Shown: positions 11,535 through 21,436 of the stretch, one piece after another
How the letters are laid out: each line of letters begins with the position of its first letter
Numbering within the stretch: the stretch's first letter is position 1
Assembly: GCA_024291935.2 (NCBI GenBank)
Contig: CM044323.1
Location: 57,078,140 to 57,142,139, forward strand
DNA from: Okapia johnstoni
Taxonomy: Eukaryota; Chordata; Mammalia; Artiodactyla; Giraffidae
Length of the DNA: 64,000 bases
Direction of reading: 5' to 3'
Program-made: the position numbers and the translations under genes
The notes under the pieces: generated by a model
Database searches by the model: none
Seen by the model: the letters and a program-made list of their open reading frames with translations, nothing else
Told to the model about the DNA's origin: nothing

Positions 11535-11720
11535 GTTTGTTTCTGAAGTATAATTGACCTAGAATAATCTATTAGTTCCTGTTACACAACATAGTGGTTT
11601 GGTATTTCTATACATTTCAAAATGATCACCATGATAAGTCTAGTTACCATACAAAGATATTATATAATTGTTGACTATATTCCTCACACTGTATATTTCA
11701 TACTCATGAGACGATCCCTT
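11535..11720 (-). mobile_element. L1M 3' UTR fragment, minus strand (second)
   Basis: It restarts with GAAGTATAATTGACCTAGAA, then CAAAATGATCACCATGATAAG and ACTGTATATTTCATACTC. It is parallel to, but distinct from, the preceding fragment. It may be a second insertion or a duplicated 3' end of the same lineage. Confidence 0.7.
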
Positions 11721-11734
11721 AAAGCTTATATTAA

Positions 11735-11930
11735 TAGTGTTTAGTCGCTCAATCGTGTCCGACTCTTTGTGATCCTATATACTGTAGCTCTCCAGGCTTC
11801 TCTCTCCATGGGGATTCTCCAGGCAAGAATACCATGCCCTCCTCTAGGGGATCTTCCCAACCCAGGAATCAAACTGGGGTCTCCTGCATTGCAGCCAGAT
11901 TCTTTATCAGCTGAGCTACCAGGAAAGCCC
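11735..11930 (-). mobile_element. Bov-tA SINE, minus (tandem copy 1)
   Basis: The body terminus (TTTAGTCGCTCAATCGTGTCC, 11740) leads to the tRNA-like head (GAGCTACCAGGAAAGCCC ending at 11930). It is full length and ends where the next SINE begins. Confidence 0.92.
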
Positions 11931-12135
11931 CAAAGAAAGGGAAAGTCATGTCTGACTCTTTGCAGCCCTATGAAATGTAGCCTGCCAGGCTCCTGTGTCC
12001 ATGGAATTCTCCAAGCAAGAATCTTGGAGTGGGTAGCTGTTCTCTTCTCCAGGAAGTCTTCCCAACCCAGGTATTGAACCCAGGTCTCTCACATTGCAGG
12101 CAGATTCTTTACCCTCTGAGCCACCAGGGAAGCCC
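11931..12135 (-). mobile_element. Bov-tA SINE, minus (tandem copy 2)
   Basis: It starts with a shortened tail (CAAAGAAAGGGAAAGTCATG) and runs to the head (CTGAGCCACCAGGGAAGCCC, 12116-12135). ATTAAT occurs on both sides of the pair (about 11730 and 12138), so the pair may have arrived as a dimer or as one SINE landing at the head of the other. Confidence 0.92.
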
Positions 12136-12580
12136 AAATTAATGACAGCTTATCATGTACTGCTTATGACCATGAAAAACTGCAATTAAAATCTTCATTT
12201 ACAAAATCCCAAATCAGAGAGCTGGTAAGAGATGGGTATGTTTAATTCCAAGTTAGTTATCCTTGAAATTAAGCAGTATGGACAGTGCTGCCTTATAACA
12301 CAGCATACAATGATGTAAAGCTAATCTTTGGATCAGAAAGTAATCCTCATAAGAGGCGCTATTTTTAATGAAATAGACTACATATTCTCAGCCCTCCTCT
12401 CTATGAGAATCATAGATCATTTTTCTTGGGTTGGAAATACAGACAGACTGAATAGTTTGATGTTAGGGAGGCTTCTAGAGTAAGTACATAAAACAAGGAC
12501 TTCTCCTTTTGTGCTACCATCATTATCATGCCAATCCCAACAGATATTCATCATCATGATACAAACCAGTCCCACCACAC
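12136..12580. other. Unassigned sequence
   Basis: No gene or recognisable element is visible. Confidence 0.5.
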
Positions 12581-12584
12581 TCCC

Positions 12585-12660
12585 TAGGTGTGTAAACCTG
12601 TAAAGTTACTTAGCCTCTCTGAGCCTCATTTGTAGCATCCGTAAAATGGAGAGAAGAGAC
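12585..12660 (+). mobile_element. MIR fragment
   Basis: AAGTTACTTAGCCTCTCTGAGCCTC followed by GTAAAATGGAGA is the conserved MIR core and tail region. Confidence 0.7.
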
Positions 12661-13240
12661 TGGATCAAGATGGCAAACTAACATTTCAGCCCTCTTTTCT
12701 CATCCTAAAACCTTATAAATGACAGGAAAAAGTATTTTGAAAACTCATAGCTGCCTGGAAAACGACAAAACAACAAAGGGTGGTCTTAGTGAACCAGAAA
12801 TTATAAGGAATTGTTGAAAGTCAGGAAGCAGGTAAAACTTGATAGAGAAATCGTAACCTAAAACACACTCAGGAAAGGATGGTTGGAGAAGGTGGGAGGC
12901 TTCAAGAGCTCAGAGGAAGCGAATACAAGTGTAGACATGGGAGTCCTGAGACAGCTGCCCCATCGCAGAATTCATGGAAGGGAGCTGGGCCGCTCTGCCC
13001 TTCCTCCACCCTTGCCTTTCCCTGGTCGGGCAGTGAACAGAAGGATCTAATGTCTGGGCAGAAGCAGAACGTTCTAGGTTGAGGGTGCTGTGGCTGAGCA
13101 CACCCGCAAGAACCCAGAGACTGCTGCCTGGAAGAGTAGCTCGTGACTAATCCATCCAGAACATTCCCAATATCCCCCAACCCAACCTAGAGAAGAAGAA
13201 TGTGACTCTAATCAGAATAAGTTTTCCACACAGGCTAATG
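12645..13240 (+). mobile_element. Possible old L1/HAL1 5' region
   Basis: CAAGATGGCAAACTAACATTTC (about 12667) has the leader style of L1 or HAL1 5' ends, and the following sequence is GC-richer than its surroundings (12880-13110). I cannot assign a family. A host-unique origin is possible. Confidence 0.35.
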
Positions 13241-13321
13241 GATTCTGTATAAAGACACAAATCACCAAGATGGTAATTTCAAGAAGCATTAAAGTTTGAC
13301 AAAAACCAATACCGCAACACT

Positions 13322-13490
13322 TCATGGGTTCCTTCTCTGGGTAGGGAAGATCTCTTGGAGAAAGAAATAGCAACCCACTCCAGTATTCTTGCTTGGGAAA
13401 TCCCACGGAGAGTGGAGCCTGAGGGGACTACAGTCCAGTCCATGGGGCTACAAAAAGAGTCAGACACGAGTTAGTGACTAAAACAAGCAA
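13322..13490 (+). mobile_element. Bov-tA SINE, head truncated
   Basis: The BovB-derived body is clear (AGCAACCCACTCCAGTATTC at 13369, AGAGTCAGACACGAGTTAGT at 13455). Only a remnant of the tRNA-like head is left (TCTCTGGGTAGGGAAGATC). Confidence 0.85.
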
Positions 13491-13624
13491 ACACCGCAAA
13501 GAGAACTAAAAATCAGTGGATAATAGAACCAATACCCAAGGAATAGTTAGTGGGAGAAATTATAAGGTATCTTAAAAAAAGTGTAATTTTTATCTTTATA
13601 AAGATAGTAAAAGATATCCCATTA

Positions 13625-13795
13625 ATTTTTTCAACTTATTCAATGTGTACTTTTTGAGCACTGTTATGTGCCAAGCACTATCTGTACACTGAAAATACAG
13701 CGATGAAAAAAATAATTCCTACTCTTTTAGAGTTAAGATTCTAATCTTGGGAGCAAGAGATAATAAATAAATTAAAAAAATAAACAAAACAAATG
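13625..13795 (-). mobile_element. L2 3' end, minus strand
   Basis: TTATTCAATGTGTACTTTTTGAGCA, then TTATGTGCCAAGCACTATCTG and TACAGCGATGAAAAAAATAAT, is the reverse complement of the L2 3' terminus. Confidence 0.75.
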
Positions 13796-13948
13796 TGTCA
13801 GTTGGTAATAGCCATGAAGAAGGCTAAAACAAGAACAATTTTAATTTTATATTTTAAATTAAAATTTATTTACATTTAATTTACAAGTATAGCTGATTTA
13901 TAATGCTGTGTTAATTTCTGCTGTATAGCAAAATGACTCACTATACAT

Positions 13949-13992
13949 ACACACACACAGACACACACACACACATATATATATACATATAC
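13949..13992. repeat. Compound (CA)n/(TA)n microsatellite
   Basis: CACACACA with one G interruption runs into ATATATATAC, inside the L1 3' UTR. Confidence 0.9.
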
Positions 13993-14084
13993 ATTCTTTT
14001 TCATCTTCTTTTCCATTATGGTTTATCACAGGATATTGAGTATAGCTGCCTGTGCTATCCAGTGGAAACTTGTTGTTTGTCCAT

Positions 14085-14262
14085 ATGCTTAGTTTCTTAG
14101 TTGTGTCTGACTCTTTGGGACCCAATGGACTGTAGCCATCCTGCTCTTCTGGCCTTGGGGATTCTCCAGACAAGAATACTGGAGTCCTGCCCTCCTCCAG
14201 GGGATCTTCCCAACCCAGGGATCAAACCCAGGTCTCCCACATTGCAGACAGATTCTTTACCA
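14085..14262 (-). mobile_element. Bov-tA SINE inside an older L1
   Basis: The nine-base duplication TTTGTCCAT flanks it (14076-14084 and 14263-14271). Removing the SINE and one copy restores continuous L1 3' UTR, which dates the SINE after the L1. Its head end (CTTTACCATT) is slightly shortened. Confidence 0.92.
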
Positions 14263-14689
14263 TTTGTCCATTACATATACATAATAGGTGGCATCCCAAA
14301 CTCCGAATCCATCCCTCCCCCACCCCCTCTCTTCCTTGGCCACGACAAGTCTGTTTTCTACGTTTGGGAGTCTATTTCTAAAACAAGAACAATATTTTTT
14401 TAATTATCTTTGACAAAAGTTCTTTATTTTGGACCACTTGAACACAGAAAGGCAACTACAGATATACTCTTAAATTTATTTCTAAGATTGTTCTTATTTT
14501 TATATATTAGGTTCACTTCACTTGAAAGCATATTTCCTTGCAGAAATATGACAAACAATGGGTTACAAGTCTGGGCTATCCCCTTCTGTTATTATCACGG
14601 CTAGATATATCACCTTTCCACAGTTCAAATTTTAGTTTTACTGGTGGATAATTAAATATGAGAGCAAAATTATATTGTTTCATTGTTTC

Positions 14690-14815
14690 TTTTTTAAAAT
14701 TTATTTTTAATTGGAGGGTAATTGCTTTGCAATGTTGTGTGGTTCTGCTACACAAAAAGGTGAATCAGCCATAAGTATACATGGACCCCCCTTTTGAGCC
14801 TCCCCTCCCCCTCCC
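14690..14815 (-). mobile_element. Ruminant L1 3' UTR fragment, minus
   Basis: TTTAATTGGAGGGTAATTGCTTTGCAATG, then GAATCAGCCATAAGTATACATGG and CCTCCCCTCCCCCTCCC, matches the end of ruminant L1 3' UTRs, reversed. About 125 bp remain. Confidence 0.8.
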
Positions 14816-15209
14816 AAGTGAAATTTGTTAATATGAAAGAACTAGTTAGAAATTCCTGAAATGAAAAATATGATTGTTGACATGCAATTCTCAGTAAATG
14901 GACTGTATAACAGAGTAGCTGAAGGGGAAATTTTCAATTTGAAAATTGAAGCAATGCAGAAGGATGAAGAGTCAGAAATACAAAGGAAAATTAAGGAACA
15001 AAAAGTATAGACTTACAAGGTCCCATGTCTGTCCAGTGGGAATTCCAGGAGAACAAAACAGAGAGAGGGAATGTATAGGGGTGGTGGTGGCTCACGCAAA
15101 TCAGACTAGAATATCTTTCCAGAGCTCAAGAAAGATCAGTGTCCTCAGATTCCAAGACCCTGCTAATATCCAGCAAGATTTCCTTAAAGAACACTCAGCC
15201 TGGACACAT

Positions 15210-15303
15210 TCTGGGCTTCTCTGTCCATCACCAACTCCTGGAACTTGCTCAAACTCATGCCCATCGAGTCGGTGATACCATCCAACCATCTCATCCTCTG
15301 CCT
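15210..15303 (-). mobile_element. BovB fragment, minus
   Basis: GGCTTCTCTGTCCATCACCAACTCC, then CCATCGAGTCGGTGATACCATCCAACC, corresponds to the end of BovB ORF2. It lacks the terminal CAGTTCAGTTGCTC part, so it is truncated on both sides. Confidence 0.85.
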
Positions 15304-16945
15304 GAAGCAGACGCATCTCATGTGGCTAAGATGCTGGTATGTGACACACAATGATGTTAACTCAGATGTCCTGGTCCTCTTTATTCATCTGAGCAGGGTA
15401 TTCTGTTTTTTTAAAGGATTGTCAAGGTGTTTCGCCTTTCTTAGAGTGTGAGGTAATAGAAAGGGGCCCTTTGTGCCATAACTCGAGGTGGGGATCAAGG
15501 CAGAGCCTCCCCTAGTCAGCAGGCATGAGAGATGTGCTTACAGATTAGGTCTTGCAGTTCATCTCTCTTTGCTCCCAGTCCAGGATTGCCCTTGTCCTTG
15601 TGTGACATTTTTGTATCTTACCCAGTGTAGACCACATTCCCAGAGTGGAAGGGGGTGGGACCCTGCAGTAAGTGACGGCCATAACCCAAGCATCTAATCA
15701 GCTACATTTGGCACTTTGTTAAACACTGTATCAGACTGGATCCTAATCGCTAACACTAAACACTTGATACTTTGTCAAGCTTCCACCCCTCTGGATGATT
15801 TTGGGACCAATAAACTTTTAGGTGCAGCTTCTAATACAGGATCTAGCTTGGGTAGCACATTTAATCATTTTATATCACGATGTATACAATGAGCACAATG
15901 TATCATTTTGATACATTAAAACTGTTATCAATCCCGTTATAAAACATCCTTGCCAAAAGGACTTTTAAAATAGGGCAGGACTTTTAAAATATGATACACC
16001 TATCTGTGTAGCATAGGTTGCTAGAGACAGAGTGCTGGCTTGAGTCAGGTCCAGAGGCACCTTTCTACCTAAGGGGTCTTTTCCAACCAAAATAACACTG
16101 CAAGGATGTGCACATGTTGGCATGCTGGGTGGTGGTCATGAGAGTGGTTACCCTGTGTGTCTTTCTGCAAGTAAGTTTCTCCCAGTCCGCCCCTCAATCT
16201 TCTCATTTTATAGAAGAACTCAATCAGCTCCTTTTTTTGATTTCTCTTGTTGATAGCCAGGGAAAACCTATGTTCCTGCTACCTTCGGTGTACCCTGGAG
16301 GAGTAAGAGGAGCACTGGGGGAGACTGGGACCACGGGTGCTGCCAGACCACATGGTGGGAGCTGGGGATTAGGGAGAGGCTTAGGACCCCTGCATGACTA
16401 TCTGGTGCTTTTGCTTCAATTTGCCTCTTTGTGAAGTTCTGTAATGAATGGGCCTTGGGGGAAACCTCTTTCCCCCTTGCATTTCCTTTTCTTTGCTAAT
16501 TCTTGCCACCAAGAGGTCCTCAGTGGAGGGCCAAGCACTGAGGGAAAGGAGCTGGGGAGGTCACCTGGCAGGCTGGGGCCTGGGCACACTGGAGGTATGA
16601 CAAGTCACCAGGAGTCTGAGCCAGCTCAAAGGTTTGGCATTCCACAAAAGAAAATAAAAGCCTGTGTCTTCTACACTGCTCCCTCAAGACCTGACTAGCA
16701 AGGGCAGCTGGGAACATCCTCTCTCTTCTCTACATGCACACCACCTTCCAGAGAGGGTGTCTCATTTACCTGTGTCTCTCTTTGGGCTTTGTACAGACTT
16801 TCCCCAATTGCCTCTCGTTAAAGGTGGCCATGACTTTTTACTAGTGTTGCTTCCCTCTGTGCCCTCTCAGAAGAGCAGTGTCCTGGGTAGAACAGAGTCA
16901 ACTCTGCCCCGTCTGCCCCCACCCCTGCCCCCGCTGCCAAATTTG
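15304..16945. other. Unassigned sequence
   Basis: No repeat is named and no coding exon supported. The ORFs at 16108-16434 and 16444-16698 (plus) overlap several alternative frames and show no domain I recognise. Pyrimidine-rich stretches lie at about 16700-16950. Confidence 0.45.
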
Positions 16946-16949
16946 TGTC

Positions 16950-17625
16950 CTTACTAGAATCTCAGAATGTGACTTTATTTGGAAATAGGATGTAAATAGT
17001 TAAGATAAGCTTATACTAGAATAGGGCAGGTCCTTGGGCTTCCCAGGTGGCTCAGTGGTAAAGAATCTGCCTGCCAATGCAGGAGACATGGAGGTCCATC
17101 CCTGGTTTGGGGAGATCCCCTGGAGGAGGAAATGGCAACCCACTCCAGTATTCTTGCCTGGGAAATCCCATGGACAGGGAAGCCTGGACAGATACAGTCC
17201 ATGGGGGTCACAAAAGAGTCAGACATGACTGAGCATGCATGCAAGGGTGGATCCTTAATCCTATGTGACTGGTGTCCTTATAAGAGGAGCCACAGAGACA
17301 GACACACAGAAGAAGATGATTTGAAGAGATACTGGGGAACTCCCAATGATGACAGAGGCAGAGAGTGGAATGATGCAGTTACAAGTCCAGGAACATCAAG
17401 GATTGCCAGCAAATCACAGAAACTGGGAATAGACAAGGAAGGGTCCTCACCTAGGGATTTTGGAGAGAGTGTGGCCCTGCTGACACCTTGATCTTGGACT
17501 TCTCAGCCTTCAGATCTGTGAGAGAATGAATTTCTGTTGTTTTAAGCACCCCACATCCCCCAGTCTGTGGTCCTTTGTCACAGTAGCCCAAGGAAATTAA
17601 CCCTGGAGCTGTGCTCTGGCCACTG
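16950..17625 (+). mobile_element. MaLR-type LTR split by a SINE
   Basis: AATCTCAGAATGTGACTTTATTTGG leads in. After the SINE come CCTATGTGACTGGTGTCCTTATAAGAGG, GACACCTTGATCTTGGACTTCTCAGCC and TTCTGTTGTTTTAAGCACCCC. This is the usual order of an MLT1-like LTR. The SINE occupies 17036-17246. Confidence 0.75.
17036..17246 (+). mobile_element. Bov-tA SINE, full length
   Basis: The head GGGCTTCCCAGGTGGCTCAG (17036) with TAAAGAATCTGCCTGCC and the body with GGCAACCCACTCCAGTATTC are near-consensus, ending at about 17246. The flanks CAGGTCCTT (before) and GTGGATCCTT (after) may be a decayed target duplication. Confidence 0.94.
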
Positions 17626-18970
17626 TTGTGTTGCAGGTACCTAAAACCAGGGTCTGGAATGGAGAGACAAACTGTCAGTATTTGCCAAAGGTGAACTGTA
17701 TGTAGGGATGGAGGGCAAGAGAAATGGGCTGGAGGAGACAGCAGACACAAAAATGTAGAAAGTTCACCCCTCTAGTTCATGACCGAGTATTTGGCATACC
17801 TGGAAATCAAGGTAGATGATATGTGCCCAGGAAGTGGGAGAATTAATAAATGAATGAATGAATTTGTGATACTGGATTTCTCTCACACTGACATCACCTC
17901 TCAGAGAATGATCGGTTGACATGCCTGGAAGTGATGAAACTCACCATGTACAAAATAGCAACAGGACAGAACTGTGTCAAGAAACATACATGTACAAATG
18001 ACTTGTGGACAGTGTGACAGTTCAATTTACCCCATATTTCAGGGGCCAGTGTCAAGGATAAGACTGGCTTCAGTTATGGAGTGAAGCAGTGATGCTTAGG
18101 GTCATGTTGTGCCTGCTTCTCTGCTTGTGGTGACCTGCTTCCATGCTGGACAACACCGCAACCGAAAGGTTTTCTTCCCCATCTTAGCTCTGCCACCTGA
18201 TTCCTGTGGAGGACCCCACCCCAGCACTGCGGAGTCTCTCTGGGAAAGCAGGCTGGTTTTCTTGCAGCTGCGCCTCTGCCCCCACTCTGCATCCCCTCCC
18301 CGCCCTCATTGTTCATCATTGGCCAGCCTTGTTTGCAGCACAAGGACATGAAGAAGACATTCCTCTTATTCTCCAGTCATTGTCACTAATTGAAATGGGA
18401 AGCTAGACAAGGCTCCAGAAGAAAAGCTTATTGTAGGCTGCCTTGTTGGAAGAAAATGAATCACCTAAGCAGATAGGTTTCCGTGATCTCAGGCAAACCT
18501 CACTCTTTATTCAACACAACCTTGTCTAATTGTTCAAGAAAATGTTCATCTGCTTCATAATGGAACAGCCATAATGGAGGTGTTGTGAAATCACTGAAAA
18601 GTTTATTCAAAGCTCACTCCTGAAAGCCCAGCCATAATGCGTGGGGCTCCAGAGGAGTTAATAGAATTGGCTCTCATTGAAAATGCATGGATAACAAATT
18701 TCCCTAACACAGATCCTTTTAAATTGTGCCCGCTGATGGAAGTCTGAATTGGCATTTGACAGATGTGAAGCACTAACAAAAGGGGTGACTCTCTTAACTC
18801 TACTGCAAGTCATTCCCCTGCAGCTGTGTCATTCGAGTCCCTGCCCAGCATCCTATAACTGAGTGGGGCCTAGAAACCCCAAGATGTCCCATGAAACCAA
18901 GTCTTGTGAACAGGAGACATTGAACTTTTTCCTCAAAATGTAAACCATAGAGTAAGAAGAGAAAGCCATC
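17626..18970. other. Non-repetitive stretch, partly conserved-looking
   Basis: I recognise no repeat. At 18420-18800 the sequence is balanced in composition, free of simple repeats, and rich in short homeobox-like AT cores (TTATTCAA, CCATAATG twice). That style is often seen in conserved non-coding DNA. This is judged by eye only. Confidence 0.35.
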
Positions 18971-18973
18971 TGT

Positions 18974-19487
18974 CTTAGTCCATTTGGGCTGCTCTAACAA
19001 GATACCAACAGACTGCTGCTGCTGCTGCTAAGTCGCTTCAGTCGTGTCTGACTCTGTGCGACCCCATAGATGGCAGCTCACAAGGCTCCCCCGTCCCTGG
19101 GATTCTCTAGGCAAGAATACTGGAGTGGGTTGCCATTTCCTTCTCCAATAGACTAGTTGACTTACAAATAGCAGAAATTTATTTCTCATAGTTCTGGAGG
19201 CTGGGAAGTCCAAGATCAAGATTCTGGCAGTTTCAGTATCTGATGAAGACCTGCTTCCTTGTTCACAGATACCCAACTTCTGTCTGTGTCCTCACATGGC
19301 AGAAGGGGCAAGGAGGCTCTCTGGGGTCTATTTTTTTTTTATAAGGGCACTAATCACAACCATGAGTGTTCCACTCTCATGAACTAATCACCTTCCAAAG
19401 GTCCTACCTCCTAAGATCATCATGCTGGGGAGTTAGTGCTTCGACATGTGAATTTTAGGGGGACACACATCAAATCATAGCACCATT
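18974..19487 (-). mobile_element. MLT1A-type LTR, minus, split by a SINE
   Basis: The plus strand reads GTCTTAGTCCATTTGGGCTGCTCTAACAAGATACC. After the SINE come AGAAATTTATTTCTCATAGTTCTGG, CTCACATGGCAGAAGGGGCAAGG and CACACATCAAATCATAGCA. This is the complete order of a reversed MLT1A LTR. Confidence 0.92.
19013..19148 (-). mobile_element. Bov-A type SINE body with (CTG)n tail
   Basis: (CTG)5 at about 19015-19029 is followed by CTAAGTCGCTTCAGTCGTGTCTG and ends at CCATTTCCTTCTCC, without the tRNA head. The trinucleotide lies at the element's 3' end and mirrors the (AGC)n tail of the plus-strand SINE at 42.2 kb. The flanks AACAGACT and AATAGACT look like a duplication with one change. Confidence 0.9.
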
Positions 19488-19721
19488 CCATAAAGTGGAA
19501 GGAAAATATCCAGAAAGAACAAGTGGGCAAAACAAAGCTATAGAAGACAAACTAACTTGTAGTGAAATTTCCTTTCAATAACATATGTCCAGATGGAGGA
19601 GTCATAATCAACTGAAAAAAAAGAAACACAAAACCGTAAGGCCAATGTGTGCACCGTCCTTGCACTGCACAGCCATCACCAGATGCTCCTCAGTCCAAAA
19701 CTAGGATTTGACCATGAGTTT

Positions 19722-19856
19722 AAGGCAAGAATAAGAAAAAAACTGGAGTGGGTTGCCATTCGCTTCTCCAGGTGGATCTTCCCAACCCAGGGACTGAACT
19801 CATGTCTCCTACAGTGCAGGAGGATTTTTTACCGACTGAGCCACTAGGGAAGCCCC
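19722..19856 (-). mobile_element. Bov-tA SINE, 3' truncated, minus
   Basis: GGCAAGAATA, a small AGAAAAAA insertion, then ACTGGAGTGGGTTGCC and the head ending CCACTAGGGAAGCCCC (19856). The distal part of the body is missing. Confidence 0.85.
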
Positions 19857-19861
19857 TTAGA

Positions 19862-20285
19862 ATATGGTTAATCATATACATATATATAGTGGAAGTGATG
19901 CTATGCCAGTGCAAACCCAGGCTTTGAGGAAGAAACTGGCAACTTGCACTCCCTGTCTCTGGGGACCCTGAGCTGCCACCCTGGTGCTGGAAAGGCTCCT
20001 GGTTGGTCCTCTGGTCCATAGTTTCAGCCAGGCCCAGTCTTCCCTTCTTAGACAGGAGACCAAGAAGTAAAGCCATCTGGGACCCTGCAGCTCTGTCCAG
20101 ATGCTAGCTAAATACCATCAAGTGACCTCAATTGATACTACCTGGAGCCAATGAATTATCCAACCAAGCCCTGCCTGAAACTTGGACCCCAGAACATGAA
20201 CCAAATATGATGAACAGGATGTTGCTTGAAGCTACTGAGACTTGAGGTGGCTTGTTACACAGTAACTGATAACTTGAAAAGAAGG
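19862..20285 (+). mobile_element. MLT1-type LTR
   Basis: GAAACTGGCAACTTGCACTCCCTGTCTCTGG, then CTGCCACCCTGGTGCTGGAAAGG and GAGGTGGCTTGTTACACAGTAACTGATAAC, match an MLT1 LTR from its middle to its end. Confidence 0.75.
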
Positions 20286-20689
20286 TTAAAGGCATCGATG
20301 TTAGGGGTGCTTCATTTTCTCCCTCTGTGTGAAAACTTTCGTGTTCGCTTCTCCTGTTGTGCCTGGTTAATCTCAATTCAGTCACACCATGGATCCTTTT
20401 TTGTGACTCATATTACAGCTAGAAGCTTACATAGTGGGAGCTTTTCTATTTGAGGCACTTTTTTTTTCCTATCAGAGATGTATCCCAGGTCAAAAGGAAC
20501 TTGACTACACAATGGCCCCAGTCCAAGAGTGTGTGTGTTTGCTTATTGCTGTGTGAGCAATGTATGTTTCATTACCAGACTTTATTTTCTGTCCTCAATG
20601 GAACCCTTTTCTTTTTTCTTTTGGTGTGGACTAGAGAAACCAATTCAAGGCAAAGCCGGGTCTATTGCTTTTGTTTTTGCCCCCTTGTT

Positions 20690-21330
20690 TGGCTGGAGCC
20701 TTCGGCATTCAACGCGGGGGTCGGCATTGTTCCTTCCTCCAGGGCTGGGTACGCTGCTCGGCGGGTCAGTTGGAAATGAAGCTTCTATTATCTGCGATCT
20801 GCCTCTAAGCGGGTCGTCCCTACACTAAGGCTCAGCCAAGCATGAAGAAAACTAATTGTCCCCACTCTCTGCTCTGCTGCACACCAAAACCCTGCCCCTG
20901 CTTCTCCCAGCTCTGCATCAGTGGGAGAAAACCCGGTCTCACGGAGGCAGAGGGATCGGCGTTCGAAGGTCCGCTCCGGCCAGGATGCGCGCCGGCAGCG
21001 GCCGGGACTCACCCGGAGCGGTCCAGAGGCTTCTCCTGGCGCTGCCGGGGCTGGGAAAGGGGCGGAGGGAGGGAGAAAAAGCTGATGACTCCGCGTGTTC
21101 CCAGTAATTGCAATGGGCATAGGAAAGGGGAGTTGATTAATTTGCCCGATGAATTATGCATCAGCTCTGCGTGCCGCCCTACCAGCTTCGAAGCTTTATT
21201 ATTCATGTTATTTGAAGCCGACCACCTCTCCCCTCCTTGCCTGAATGCTGTTGTCCAACAAGTATCCGGCGGCAAACCTTTTTGGTGCTTGATCGCTATG
21301 AGCACATAACAGAGCGCTTCCAGGAAGTGG
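20690..21330. promoter_or_regulatory. CpG-richer non-repetitive segment, candidate regulatory DNA
   Basis: CpG dinucleotides cluster here (TTCAACGCGGGGGTCGG at 20707, GCGCGCCGGCAGCGGCCGGG at 20987) against a CpG-poor window, and I recognise no repeat. Homeodomain-like cores follow (TTGATTAATTTG at 21131, GATGAATTATGCATCAG at 21149, the latter with an octamer-like ATTATGCAT). It could be a small CpG island, an unannotated promoter, or a conserved enhancer. The ORFs across it, such as 20842-21309, start in different frames on both strands and lack family resemblance, so I do not call a gene. Confidence 0.4.
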
Positions 21331-21366
21331 GCAGAATTAGTGAAATGTGATCTGTATTTAAAACAA

Positions 21367-21383
21367 CCCCCCCCCCCCGCCCC

Positions 21384-21434
<51 letters not shown>
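21367..21434. repeat. Poly-C/(CA)n compound tract
   Basis: A run of about 13 C, then GCCCCCGC, then about 49 bp of CA. It sits at the edge of the CpG-richer segment. Confidence 0.95.

Positions 21435-21436
<2 letters not shown>

Larger units (their letters stand above)
13850..14400 (-). mobile_element. Old artiodactyl L1 3' UTR, minus, split by a SINE
   Basis: It has the same order as the 6.34 kb copy: TTTACAAGTATAGCTGATTTATAATGCTG, a dinucleotide tract (13949-13990), TATGGTTTATCACAGGATATTG, CATCCCTCCCCCACCCCC, ending in CTATTTCTAAAAC. A Bov-tA SINE at 14085-14262 divides it. Confidence 0.85.

Noticed and set aside
16108..16698. Two adjacent plus-strand ORFs with a hydrophobic start
   Set aside because: No family resemblance, and the composition and alternative frames are as expected by chance.
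17036..17110. tRNA-like sequence with box B
   Set aside because: It is the tRNA-Glu-derived head of a Bov-tA SINE; it does not make a complete cloverleaf gene. The same applies to the other SINE heads.
20842..21309. 155-codon plus-strand ORF in the CpG-richer segment
   Set aside because: Competing ORFs occur in the same place in other frames and on the minus strand. There is no recognised domain, and CpG-rich DNA has few stop codons by composition.
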